DNA from: Nitrospirillum pindoramense
GTDB taxonomy: Bacteria > Pseudomonadota > Alphaproteobacteria > Azospirillales > Azospirillaceae
DNA length: 40,776 nucleotides
Direction of reading: 5' to 3'
Assembly (NCBI RefSeq): GCF_007827955.1
Contig: NZ_VITR01000027.1
Coordinates: 1-40,776 of the forward strand
Below are positions 15,438-23,015 of this stretch, in pieces; positions within the stretch are counted from its first letter, which is position 1, and each line of letters begins with the position of its first letter. The notes below the pieces were generated by a model. That model searched no databases. It worked only from the letters and a program-made list of their open reading frames with translations, and had not been told where the DNA came from. A program made the translations under genes and the position numbers.

Positions 15438-16418
15438 GTGACGGCTGAATTGAATGTGGTGGGGATCGGCAACGCGATCGTCGACGTGATCACGCAGACG
15501 ACGGATGCGTTCCTGGGCGAAAACAGCCTGGACAAGAACAGCATGCGCCTGATCGACACGGCCGAGGCCGAGGCGCTGTACGCCAAGATGGGGCCGGGCA
15601 TGGAAATGTCGGGCGGCTCCGCCGGCAACACCATGGCCGGCATCGCCATGCTGGGCGGCAAGGGCGCCTTCATCGGCAAGGTGGCCAATGACCAGCTGGG
15701 CCGCGTCTACCGCCATGACATCGAGGCCGTGGGCTCGCGCTTCGTCACCACCGACCTGACGGACGGCACGGCCACCGGCCGTTGCCTGATCCTGGTGACG
15801 CCGGACGCCGCGCGCACCATGAACACGTACCTGGGCGCCGCCGTCCGCCTGACCCCGGAGGACATCGACCCGGCGCTGATCGCCTCGGCCCAGGTCACCT
15901 ACATGGAAGGCTATCTCTGGGATCCGCCGGCGGCGAAGGAGGCGTTCCTGAAGGCGGCGGCGGCGGCCCACGGCGCCGGCCGCGAGGTGTCGCTGTCCCT
16001 GTCGGACGCCTTCTGCGTGAACCGCCACCTGGACAGCTTCCGCGACCTGGTGGCCGGCCATGTCGACGTGCTGTTCGCCAACGAGGCGGAGATCACCGCC
16101 CTGTATGGCACCGACTTCGACCAGGCGGTGCAGGCGGTGCGCGGCCAGGTGGCCGTGGCCGCCCTGACCCGCAGCGAGAAGGGCGCCGTCATCGTCACGC
16201 CGGAGGAGATCGTCACGGTGCCGGCCGCCCCAGTGGCCAAGGTGGTGGACACCACCGGTGCCGGCGACCTGTTCGCCTCGGGCTTCCTCTACGGCTACAC
16301 CCGGGGGCGGGACATGGCGGCCTGTGGCCGCATGGGCGCCCTGTGCGCCGCCGAGATCATCAGCCATTACGGCGCACGCTCGCAGGCCGACCTGGCCCAA
16401 CTGGTGGCGGGCGTCTGA
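15438..16418 (+). CDS. Adenosine kinase (PfkB family carbohydrate kinase)
   Basis: This 326-residue PfkB-type kinase has GIGNAIVDVI at the N-terminus, GGSAGNTMAGIAMLGG (about 55-70) as the first PfkB signature, and DTTGAGDLFASGF (271-283) as the second, with Asp277 as catalytic base. The nearest pattern is the alphaproteobacterial adenosine kinase group, which phosphorylates adenosine to AMP in purine salvage; another nucleoside or sugar is possible. It begins with GTG at 15438, supported by a strong GGAGG 7 nt upstream. It is divergent from the EI24 gene and followed by a terminator-like stem before ppa. Confidence 0.9.
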   Translation: MTAELNVVGIGNAIVDVITQTTDAFLGENSLDKNSMRLIDTAEAEALYAKMGPGMEMSGGSAGNTMAGIAMLGGKGAFIGKVANDQLGRVYRHDIEAVGSRFVTTDLTDGTATGRCLILVTPDAARTMNTYLGAAVRLTPEDIDPALIASAQVTYMEGYLWDPPAAKEAFLKAAAAAHGAGREVSLSLSDAFCVNRHLDSFRDLVAGHVDVLFANEAEITALYGTDFDQAVQAVRGQVAVAALTRSEKGAVIVTPEEIVTVPAAPVAKVVDTTGAGDLFASGFLYGYTRGRDMAACGRMGALCAAEIISHYGARSQADLAQLVAGV

Positions 16419-16435
16419 CCGTCCCGCCGGGAACG

Positions 16436-16478
16436 GGTATGGCGGTTGCGCCCGCTATACCTTGTCCCAGCTTTTTTT
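16436..16478 (+). terminator. Terminator after adenosine kinase gene
   Basis: GGTATGGCGG (16436-16445) pairs with CCGCTATACC (16452-16461) with one G-T wobble and a 6-nt loop, 17 bp after the stop codon. Seven T's follow at 16472-16478, about 10 nt past the stem. Confidence 0.55.
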
Positions 16479-16509
16479 CGCAGGTGCACTCGCATAGACT
16501 GCGCCGCGC

Positions 16510-16530
16510 CGGCCCCCTCCCCGGGGGCCG
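16510..16530 (+). other. GC-rich hairpin in the ppa leader
   Basis: CGGCCCCC (16510-16517) pairs with GGGGGCCG (16523-16530) around a 5-nt loop, 49 bp upstream of the ppa start. The following bases are not T-rich, so it is a leader structure rather than a terminator. Confidence 0.35.
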
Positions 16531-16579
16531 ATCCCATCATCACGGTTCAACCGTTTGTCGTGACGCAAAGGCAACTTCC

Positions 16580-17113
16580 ATGGACATGAGCAAGATCCCG
16601 GTCGGCAAGAACGCCCCGTGGGACATCAACGTCGTCATCGAGATCCCGCAGGGCGGTCAGCCGGTGAAGTACGAGGTGGACAAGGACTCGGGCGCCATCT
16701 ACGTCGACCGCTTCCTGCACACGGCCATGTACTACCCGGCCAACTACGGCTTCGTGCCGCACACCCTGTCGGGCGACGGCGATCCGGCCGACGTGCTGGT
16801 GGTCAGCAACACCCCCGTGGTCCCGGGCGTGGTGCTGCGCTCGCGCCCCATCGGCGTGCTGCTGATGGAGGACGAGGCCGGCATGGATGAGAAGATCCTG
16901 GCCGTGCCGGTGGACAAGCTGCACAGCTTCTACACCAACGTCAGCAGCTACAAGGACCTGCCGGAGATCCTGGTGGAGCAGATCGCCCACTTCTTCGAGC
17001 ACTACAAGGACCTGGAGAAGGGCAAGTGGGTGCGCATCGTCCGTTGGGGCGACGCCGACGAGGCCGCCAAGATGATCAGCGATGCCATGGAGCGCTACAA
17101 CGCCCAGAAGTAA
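16580..17113 (+). CDS. ppa: Inorganic pyrophosphatase
   Basis: This family I soluble pyrophosphatase hydrolyses pyrophosphate to two phosphates, pulling biosynthetic reactions forward. In the 177-residue protein the metal-binding signature DGDPADVLV is at 66-74 (Asp66, 68, 71). NYGFVPHTLSG precedes it, and the EIPQGGQPVKYEVDK block is at the N-terminus. Length is typical of the bacterial hexameric enzyme. ATG at 16580 is chosen because the family starts MDMSKIPVG; a long open frame upstream lies over the adenosine kinase gene and is a shadow. A good intrinsic terminator follows 23 bp after the stop, so the gene is probably monocistronic. Confidence 0.96.
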   Translation: MDMSKIPVGKNAPWDINVVIEIPQGGQPVKYEVDKDSGAIYVDRFLHTAMYYPANYGFVPHTLSGDGDPADVLVVSNTPVVPGVVLRSRPIGVLLMEDEAGMDEKILAVPVDKLHSFYTNVSSYKDLPEILVEQIAHFFEHYKDLEKGKWVRIVRWGDADEAAKMISDAMERYNAQK

Positions 17114-17136
17114 GGCTGGCTCTGCGCCAAGAATAG

Positions 17137-17169
17137 AAGGGGCGGTGCCGCAGGGTGCCGCCCCTTTTT
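17137..17169 (+). terminator. Intrinsic terminator after ppa
   Basis: AAGGGGCGG (17137-17145) and CCGCCCCTT (17158-17166) form a 9-bp GC-rich stem with a 12-nt loop, running directly into a T-run (17165-17169). This is the clearest intrinsic terminator in the window. Confidence 0.8.
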
Positions 17170-17315
17170 CATGGTCCTGAGCCCGGCGCCCTTGGTCGGG
17201 GCGGCCAATGGGGCTAGGCTTCCTGAAATCTTGAGACATGTCATGGCCCTGCCGCGCGAGGCTGCTATGGTCGGGCCCCACGCCCAATGACGGCAGAGGA
17301 CAGAGGGAAGGCCGC

Positions 17316-20039
17316 ATGACCATCCGCAACCTGCACCACCTGTTCAAGCCGTCGTCCATCGCCATCATCGGCGCCAGCCGACGCCCCCAGACGGTGGGCG
17401 CGGTCGTCGCCCGCAACCTGTTCGGTGGCGGCTTCGACGGGCCCATCATGCCCGTGAACGCGCAGGAGCGCTCCATCGAGGGGGTGCTGACCTACCCGGA
17501 CGTGGCCTCGCTACCCGTGGTGCCGGACCTGGCGGTCATCTGCACACCGCCCGCCACCGTGCCCGACCTGATCCGCCAGCTGGGCGAGCGCGGCACCAAG
17601 GCGGCGGTGATCATCACCGCCGGCTTCGCCGAATTGGGCGACGTGGGCAAGGCGCTGCAACAGCAGGTTCTGGATGCCGCCAAGCCCCACCTGCTGCGCG
17701 TGCTGGGCCCCAACTGCCTGGGGGTCATGGCCCCGGGGAACGGCCTGAACGCCAGCCTGGTCCATGTTCCGCCGCTGAAGGGCGACATCGCCCTGCTGGC
17801 GCAGAGTGCGGCCGTCGTCACCTCCATCGTCGATTGGGCGACACCCCGCGGCATCGGCTTTTCCCACCTGGTGTCGCTGGGCGGGATGGCCGACGTGGAT
17901 TTCGGCGACCTGCTGGACTTCATGGCCCAGGACGGGCACACCCGCGCCATCCTGCTGCATGTCGAGGCCATCGCCCACGCCCGCAAGTTCATGTCGGCCG
18001 CCCGCGCCGCCGCGCGGGCCAAGCCCGTCATCGTCATCAAGGCCGGCCGCTCGGATGAGGCGGCGCGCGCCGCCAGCTCGCACACCGGGTCGCTGGCGGC
18101 CGCGGACGCCATCTATGACGCCGCCTTCCGCCGCGCCGGCATGCTGCGGGTGGGGGAGCTGGGCGAGCTGTTCGACGCGGTGGAGACGCTGGCCACCGGG
18201 GTGCAGATCAAGGGCGACCGCCTGGCCATCCTGACCAACGGCGGCGGCATGGGTGTGATCGCCACCGACAGCCTGATCGAGCAGGGCGGCCGCCTGGCCC
18301 AGCTGTCGCCGGAGGCCATCGCCCGGCTGGACAGCCTGCTGCCCCCGACCTGGAGCCACGGCGACCCCATAGACATCCTGGGCGACGCCACCGGCAAGCG
18401 CTATGCCGACGCCCTGTCGATCCTGCTGGAGGAGAAGGGCTGCGACGCCGTCCTGGTGATGAACTGCCCCACCGCCGTGGCCGACAGCGGCGAGGCGGCG
18501 CGCGCCGTGATCGAGACGTTGCGCGGCAAGCGCTTCCCTGTGCTGGCCAACTGGCTGGGGGAGGGGGCGGCCGTCGAGGCGCGGCGCCTGTTCGCCGCCA
18601 ACCGCATCCCCAGCTACCAGACCCCGGACGAGGCGGTGCGCGCCTTCATGCACCTGGTGCGCTATCGCCGGAACCAGGATGAGTTGATGGAGGTGCCGTC
18701 CACCGTGCCCGACCAGTTCGTCTATGACGGCGTGGCGGCGCGGATACCCATTGAGCAGGCCCTGGCGGAAGGGCGGACCTGGCTGTCGGAATACGAGGCC
18801 AAGCAAGTGCTGCGTGCCTACGGCATCCCGGTGGTGGAGACGGTGACCGCCACCACGCCGGAGGAGGCGGAAGCGGCGGCCAGGAAGCTGGCCGTGCCCG
18901 GCCGCAACAGCCGGCTGGCCGTCAAGATCGTGTCGCCGGACATCACCCACAAGTCGGACCTGGGCGGCGTGGCCCTGAACCTGGCGCCGGACGAGGTGCG
19001 CCTGGAGGCGGAGGCGATGCTGGCGCGCATCCACGCCGCCGCCCCCGACGCCCGCATCGACGGGTTCACCGTGCAGCAGATGGCCCATATGCCGGGTGCC
19101 GTGGAACTGATCGTGGGCATGACCGACGACCCGCTGTTCGGCCCGGTGCTGCTGTTCGGCCAGGGCGGGACGGAGGTGGAGGTGGTGCGGGACAAGGCGC
19201 TGGCCCTGCCGCCGCTGAACATGAACCTGGCGCGCGACCTGATGGCCCGCACCCGCGTCCATCGCCTGCTGCAGGGTTATCGCCACCGCCCGCCGGCGGA
19301 CCTGACGGCCATCGCCCTGACCTTGAACAAGGTCTCGCAACTGGTGATCGACTTCCCGGAAATCCAGGAACTGGACATCAACCCGCTGTATGCCGGCGCC
19401 GATGGCGTCATGGCGCTGGACGCCCGCATCCGCGTGGCGACGCCGCCCGAACCGGGGGCGGTGCGCCTGGCCATCCGGGCCTATCCCAAGCGCCTGGAGC
19501 AGCACGTCAAAATCCATGACGGGCGTGAGTTCCTGATCCGGCCCATCCGCCCGGAGGATGAGCCGCTGATCCATGACATGATCGCCCGCACCGCCATCGA
19601 GGACATCCGCCTGCGCTTTTTCGCGCCCATGCGCCGCCTGTCGCGCACCATGGCCGCCCGCCTGACGCAGATCGACTACGACCGCGAGATGGCGCTGGTG
19701 GCCATCGCCGCCGACCCCGCCCCGCCGCCGGCGGAGGGATCGAACCTGCGCCCGGGGGACGAGGCCATCTTCGGCACCGTGCGCATCACCGCCGACCCGG
19801 ACAATGACAAGGCGGAATACGCCGTGCTGGTGCGCAGCGACATGAAGGGCAAGGGCCTGGGCTATCTGCTGATGACCCGCATCCTGGACTATGCCCGCAC
19901 CCGTGGCATCCGCGAGGTGTTCGGCGAGGTGCTGCGCGAGAACGTCACCATGCTGCAGATGTGCCGCGACCTGGGCTTCAAGCAGACCGAATACCCGGAC
20001 GATCCCGGCATCGTCGAGGTGCACTACACGTTCGGCTGA
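17316..20039 (+). CDS. NDP-forming acyl-CoA synthetase fused to GNAT acetyltransferase (Pka/PatZ-like)
   Basis: This 907-residue fusion follows the order of E. coli Pka/PatZ. An N-terminal CoA-binding Rossmann domain (LFKPSSIAIIGASRRPQTVG, 9-28) is followed by succinyl-CoA-ligase-like domains with SSHTGSLAAAD (His256 at the phosphohistidine position of NDP-forming synthetases). An ATP-grasp domain (LAVKIVSPDITHKSDLGG, and FGPVLLFGQGGTEVE) comes next, and a C-terminal GNAT domain (about 740-907, with VRSDMKGKGLGYLLM as the acetyl-CoA loop). In Pka the synthetase part is regulatory and the GNAT domain acetylates lysines, for example on acetyl-CoA synthetase. Here His256 is retained, so synthetase activity cannot be excluded. 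The ATG at 17316 has an AGAGGGAAG ribosome site. No acs gene is adjacent. Confidence 0.9.
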   Translation: MTIRNLHHLFKPSSIAIIGASRRPQTVGAVVARNLFGGGFDGPIMPVNAQERSIEGVLTYPDVASLPVVPDLAVICTPPATVPDLIRQLGERGTKAAVIITAGFAELGDVGKALQQQVLDAAKPHLLRVLGPNCLGVMAPGNGLNASLVHVPPLKGDIALLAQSAAVVTSIVDWATPRGIGFSHLVSLGGMADVDFGDLLDFMAQDGHTRAILLHVEAIAHARKFMSAARAAARAKPVIVIKAGRSDEAARAASSHTGSLAAADAIYDAAFRRAGMLRVGELGELFDAVETLATGVQIKGDRLAILTNGGGMGVIATDSLIEQGGRLAQLSPEAIARLDSLLPPTWSHGDPIDILGDATGKRYADALSILLEEKGCDAVLVMNCPTAVADSGEAARAVIETLRGKRFPVLANWLGEGAAVEARRLFAANRIPSYQTPDEAVRAFMHLVRYRRNQDELMEVPSTVPDQFVYDGVAARIPIEQALAEGRTWLSEYEAKQVLRAYGIPVVETVTATTPEEAEAAARKLAVPGRNSRLAVKIVSPDITHKSDLGGVALNLAPDEVRLEAEAMLARIHAAAPDARIDGFTVQQMAHMPGAVELIVGMTDDPLFGPVLLFGQGGTEVEVVRDKALALPPLNMNLARDLMARTRVHRLLQGYRHRPPADLTAIALTLNKVSQLVIDFPEIQELDINPLYAGADGVMALDARIRVATPPEPGAVRLAIRAYPKRLEQHVKIHDGREFLIRPIRPEDEPLIHDMIARTAIEDIRLRFFAPMRRLSRTMAARLTQIDYDREMALVAIAADPAPPPAEGSNLRPGDEAIFGTVRITADPDNDKAEYAVLVRSDMKGKGLGYLLMTRILDYARTRGIREVFGEVLRENVTMLQMCRDLGFKQTEYPDDPGIVEVHYTFG

Positions 20040-20127
20040 GAGGATCGACTGAAAAGGGACGGACGGCCAAAGGTGGCGGAAGAAGAGCCCCAGTCGACAA
20101 ATTCAATAAAATTGTAGGTGCTTTCCC

Positions 20128-20148
20128 GGGGCGGCAAATGGTCGCCCC
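20128..20148 (+). terminator. Possible terminator downstream of the GNAT fusion gene
   Basis: GGGGCGGC (20128-20135) pairs with GTCGCCCC (20141-20148), including one wobble, around AAATG. Only TTCG follows, so the terminator call is weak. An AT-rich island (20096-20116) just upstream may instead hold a promoter for the next small gene. Confidence 0.35.
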
Positions 20149-20196
20149 TTCGCATCCACATGCATGACTGTCCGCTTACTTACGCCGTCGGCGTGT

Positions 20197-20228
20197 CTTG
20201 ACTCGACGTCAAGGGAAGCGTTGAGTCA
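20197..20228. promoter_or_regulatory. Nested inverted repeats before the 98-residue gene
   Basis: CTTGAC (20197-20202) is inverted as GTCAAG (20208-20213), and TGACTC (20199-20204) is inverted as GAGTCA (20223-20228). The two pairings share bases and cannot both form. They end 5 bp before the start codon, so either an operator or a leader switch is possible. Confidence 0.3.
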
Positions 20229-20233
20229 TTCGC

Positions 20234-20530
20234 ATGTTTGTCCCGCCCACCATCGCCCAGGCCGTACCGACACCGGTACTGACGCCGCAGCAGCAGACGC
20301 CGACGCAGAACCCGTCGTTCGTGGCGGCGGTTGCGGGCGCGCAAAGCACGGCCAAGCCGGTGGCGACGCAGACGACCGCGGCGGCCCAGCCCACGGGCCG
20401 GTCGGAAGGCAGCAAGGACAACCGCAGCGGCACCGATACCGGCCAGGCGACCGACACCGGCGCCAACGCCGTCCGCGCCCGCAGCAGCGGCCATCCCTGG
20501 CGCGGCCAACTGCTGGACGTGACGGTTTAG
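20234..20530 (+). CDS. Small hypothetical protein, Gln/Thr/Ala-rich
   Basis: This 98-residue product is not a family I recognise. It is low in complexity: the first 60 residues are dominated by Pro, Thr, Gln, Ala and Val (for example AVPTPVLTPQQQTPTQ), the middle is polar (GSKDNRSGTDTG), and it ends in a more ordered GHPWRGQLLDVTV. It looks mostly disordered with no membrane segment. The start is ATG 20234; a purine-rich AAGGGAAG lies rather far upstream (20211-20218), so initiation context is weak. The frame overlapping on the opposite strand (20209-20466) is judged a shadow. It is convergent with xthA, with a structured repeat between them. Confidence 0.55.
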   Translation: MFVPPTIAQAVPTPVLTPQQQTPTQNPSFVAAVAGAQSTAKPVATQTTAAAQPTGRSEGSKDNRSGTDTGQATDTGANAVRARSSGHPWRGQLLDVTV

Positions 20531-20535
20531 TTCTC

Positions 20536-20632
20536 CCTCAGGCGCCGGGCGCGGCCATCCGGCCGCTTGGCTTATCCTCGCTTTCCAGTCCACTACGTTC
20601 CCCGGAAAGCTCCGGCGGCCGCCGTCGCGGCC
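20536..20632 (-). repeat. Structured dispersed repeat, copy B (downstream of xthA)
   Basis: This is the second copy of the element at 12924-13018, in the opposite orientation. Read on the minus strand it contains the hairpins CCGGA-GCTT-TCCGG and GCGGCC-GGAT-GGCCGC (20552-20567). The GGAT loop is identical to copy A, while the stem bases differ in a paired way. It starts 25 bp after the xthA stop, so it would be part of the xthA 3' untranslated region. Confidence 0.75.
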
Positions 20633-20657
20633 TATATGACGGCCTCGCGCCGCCGCC

Positions 20658-21452
20658 TCAGACGGCCAGGTCAATCATCACCGGCACATGGTCGGAAGGC
20701 TTGGGCCCCCAGCCGCGCGCCTCGCGCATGACGGTGTAGCCCAGCAGGTGCGGCACCAGCGGCGGCGTGACCCAGATGTGGTCCAGGCGCCGGCCCCGGT
20801 CGGACAAGCCCCAGTCGGCAGAGCGGTAGGACCACCAGGTGTAGAGCTTCTCCGTGGCCGGCAGGAAATGGCGCACGGCGTCCACCCACTCCCCCGCCCG
20901 CATCATCGCGTCCATCTTCTCAACCTCGATGGGGGTGTGGGAGATGACGTTCAACAGTTGGCGATGGGACCAGACGTCGTTTTCCAGCGGGGCGATGTTG
21001 AGGTCGCCCACCAGGATGCGGGGCTTCTGCCGGTCTTCCAGCGCCTCGCCCCAGGCGGCCAGTTCATCCAGGAAACGCAGCTTGTGCCGGAACTTGTCGT
21101 TCAGGTCGGGATCGGGGATGTCGCCGCCAGCCGGAATGTAGAAATTGTGCAGTTCGATGCCGCCCGGCAGCTCCGCCTGCACATGGCGGCAATCCTGCCG
21201 CTCACACCACAGCGTGCCACCCGTGGCCGACAGCGGCAGGCGCGAGAGGATGGCGACGCCGTTATAGCTTTTCATCCCCCGGACATGGGCATGGACATAG
21301 CCCCGCGCCGCCAGTTCCTTCAGCGGAAAGGCGTCATCCACCACCTTGGTTTCCTGCAGGCACAAGACATCGGGGCCATAGTCGTCAACCAGGCGCAAGA
21401 CCATGTCCAGGCGCAGCCGCACCGAGTTGATGTTCCAGGTGACGATGCGCAT
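20658..21452 (-). CDS. xthA: Exodeoxyribonuclease III
   Basis: XthA is the major AP endonuclease and 3'-exonuclease of base excision repair. The 264-residue protein carries the complete EEP-family active site: Asn8 in TWNINS, Glu34 in LQETKV, Tyr105 in NFYIPAGGD, Asp150 and Asn152 in GDLNIAP, and the terminal SDH pair (Asp254, His255) in SDHVPV. The ATG at 21452 gives the canonical MRIVTWNINS start; the open frame upstream is non-coding. It is divergent from a glutathione peroxidase gene across a palindromic, AT-rich spacer, which suggests possible shared oxidative-stress control. A structured repeat lies just downstream. Confidence 0.95.
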   Translation of the reverse strand: MRIVTWNINSVRLRLDMVLRLVDDYGPDVLCLQETKVVDDAFPLKELAARGYVHAHVRGMKSYNGVAILSRLPLSATGGTLWCERQDCRHVQAELPGGIELHNFYIPAGGDIPDPDLNDKFRHKLRFLDELAAWGEALEDRQKPRILVGDLNIAPLENDVWSHRQLLNVISHTPIEVEKMDAMMRAGEWVDAVRHFLPATEKLYTWWSYRSADWGLSDRGRRLDHIWVTPPLVPHLLGYTVMREARGWGPKPSDHVPVMIDLAV

Positions 21453-21547
21453 GAGGCTTTCCGGCAGGTTCGATGATGGGGGTGTTCGCTGCATACGGCC
21501 ACCAGGCGGCCAAGGTCAAATCCCATCCGGGACTGCGACCCCAAATC

Positions 21548-21563
21548 ATATTGTGCGCAATAT
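21548..21563. promoter_or_regulatory. Palindromic operator candidate between xthA and gpx
   Basis: ATATTG-TGCG-CAATAT is an inverted repeat of two perfect 6-bp arms in an AT-rich stretch, 50 bp upstream of the peroxidase start. A TATATT hexamer (21561-21566) overlaps its right arm and could be the -10 element, so a bound regulator would block it. The regulator is unknown. Confidence 0.5.
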
Positions 21564-21613
21564 ATTTTGATTTTACCCTGCCCGTCCCTTTTCCAGCACC
21601 GGAGCCTGGCGCC

Positions 21614-22156
21614 ATGAGCCTCTATGACATCCCGCTGACCCGCCTGAACGGCACGCCCGCCAGCCTGGCGGAATATCAGGGTCAGGCGCTGCTGGTGGTC
21701 AATGTGGCGTCCAAGTGCGGACTGACGCCGCAATATACCGGCCTCAGCGCGCTGTATGACCGGTTCGAGGACAAGGGCTTCCAGGTCCTGGCCTTCCCCT
21801 GCAACGACTTCGCGGGGCAGGAGCCGGGCAGCGCCGAGGAAATCCAGACCTTCTGCGAGCGCAACTACGGCGTCCGTTTCCCAGTGTTTTCCAAGGTCCA
21901 TGCGAATGGGGAGGAGCGGCACCCGCTGTACCAGGCCCTGATCGCCGCGCAGCCCAAGGCCCAGCCGAAAGAGGGCGGGCAGTTGCTGGCCAAGCTTGCG
22001 CAGCATGGCCTGGCGCCCAAGAACGACAGCGACGTGGCCTGGAACTTCGAGAAGTTCCTGGTCAGCCGCGACGGCCAAGTCATCGCCCGCTTCGCCCCGG
22101 ACGTGGAACCGCAGGACCCGGCCCTGGTCACCGCCATCGAGGCGGCGCTGGCCTGA
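21614..22156 (+). CDS. Glutathione peroxidase (BtuE-like)
   Basis: This 180-residue thiol peroxidase reduces hydrogen peroxide and organic peroxides. The peroxidatic Cys35 lies in VNVASKCGLTPQY. The Gln and Trp/Asn positions of the active site are seen in FAGQEPG (near 70) and AWNFEKFL (near 140). It is a cysteine, not selenocysteine, enzyme. The insert QPKEGGQLLAKLAQHGLAP before WNFEKFL matches the E. coli BtuE type, in which thioredoxin rather than glutathione is often the reductant. The ATG at 21614 gives a family-like MSLYDIPLTRLNG. Convergent with the amidotransferase gene, divergent from xthA. Confidence 0.93.
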   Translation: MSLYDIPLTRLNGTPASLAEYQGQALLVVNVASKCGLTPQYTGLSALYDRFEDKGFQVLAFPCNDFAGQEPGSAEEIQTFCERNYGVRFPVFSKVHANGEERHPLYQALIAAQPKAQPKEGGQLLAKLAQHGLAPKNDSDVAWNFEKFLVSRDGQVIARFAPDVEPQDPALVTAIEAALA

Positions 22157-22174
22157 TTTGCCGGGCGGACGGCG

Positions 22175-22945
22175 TCAAGGCGCGCGCGTGGCCGCGCGCG
22201 CCCGCACCGCGTCGCCGAAGGCCTTGAACAGCGCGACGGCGGCCGGGTCTTCCCAGAAGCGCCATTCGGGGTGCCACTGCACGCCCAGGGCGAAGGTGGC
22301 CTTCTCCACCCGCACGGCCTCGATCAGGCCGTCGGGCGCCACCGCCTCCACCGTCAGGCCGGGAGCCAGGCGGTCTATGCCCTGCTGGTGCAGGCTGTTG
22401 ACGGTCAGGCGCTCCCGCCCCGTGATGCGGGCCATCAGGCCGCCGGCGGTCAGGTCGACGGCGTGGGCGGCGCCGTACTGGACCTCCAGCGGCTGGGTCT
22501 CGTCATCGCGGTGGTCCATGAGGCCCGGCACGTCCTGCACCTTCTGGTGCAGGGTGCCGCCCAGCGCCACGTTCAGTTCCTGCAGACCCCGGCAGATGGC
22601 GAACAGCGGCAGGTCGGCCGCCAACGCCGCGCGGTACAGGGGCAGGGTGGTGGCGTCGCGGTTCAGGTCATGCAGCGTGCCGGGTTCGGACAGGGGCCCG
22701 TCATAACGATCAGGATGCACGTTGCTGGGACTGCCGGTGAACAGCAGGCCGTCCAGGCGGGACACCACTTCCGCCGCGTCATACCGGTCGCCCAGGGCCG
22801 GCAGCAGCACCGCCAGGGCGTTGGCGCCGTCCGACACGGCGCGCACATACTTGTCGCCCACGACGTGGAAGGGATGGCGCCCCAGGGTGCGGTAGTCGGC
22901 GGAAACGCCGACGATGGGCATCGGGGTGCGGGGAAGGCTGGTCAT
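22175..22945 (-). CDS. Class I amidotransferase / gamma-glutamyl-GABA hydrolase family protein (peptidase C26)
   Basis: This 256-residue protein has the glutamine-amidotransferase-like hydrolase fold of the PuuD family. The nucleophile is Cys118 in FAICRGLQELN, and His225 and Glu227 lie in GVQWHPEW. The N-terminal VGVSAD and GLLFTGSPSNVHP segments fit family C26. PuuD cleaves gamma-glutamyl-GABA in putrescine catabolism, but no other puu genes are nearby, so substrate is open. The ATG at 22945 is chosen because a strong AAGGAGGG ribosome site precedes it; a longer frame overlaps lolA. A perfect 16-bp tandem duplication lies just upstream of the ribosome site. Probably read through from lolA. 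Confidence 0.9.
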   Translation of the reverse strand: MTSLPRTPMPIVGVSADYRTLGRHPFHVVGDKYVRAVSDGANALAVLLPALGDRYDAAEVVSRLDGLLFTGSPSNVHPDRYDGPLSEPGTLHDLNRDATTLPLYRAALAADLPLFAICRGLQELNVALGGTLHQKVQDVPGLMDHRDDETQPLEVQYGAAHAVDLTAGGLMARITGRERLTVNSLHQQGIDRLAPGLTVEAVAPDGLIEAVRVEKATFALGVQWHPEWRFWEDPAAVALFKAFGDAVRARAATRAP

Positions 22946-22960
22946 CGCTGAACCCTCCTT

Positions 22961-22992
22961 GACGTTTTGGCCTGGGGACGTTTTGGCCTGGG
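22961..22992. repeat. Perfect tandem duplication, 2 x 16 bp, between lolA and the amidotransferase
   Basis: GACGTTTTGGCCTGGG occurs at 22961-22976 and again at 22977-22992 without any mismatch, in the 70-bp space between lolA and the amidotransferase gene. The lack of divergence suggests a recent event. Confidence 0.85.
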
Positions 22993-23015
22993 CCGATGGG
23001 CCGGCCGCTGCGGCG

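Noticed and set aside
17511-20024. 837-codon minus-strand frame opposite the GNAT fusion gene
   Set aside because: Antisense shadow; His/Gln/Gly/Val-rich with no recognisable domain.
20209-20466. Minus-strand 85-codon frame with Cys-rich stretch opposite the 98-residue gene
   Set aside because: No ribosome site, and its composition mirrors the Gln/Thr codons of the plus-strand gene.
13027-21452. A dedicated DNA-repair regulon joined by the repeat beside nth and xthA
   Set aside because: Only two copies can be seen in 40 kb, one before and one after its neighbour gene, so shared regulation cannot be claimed. The repeat itself is reported instead.
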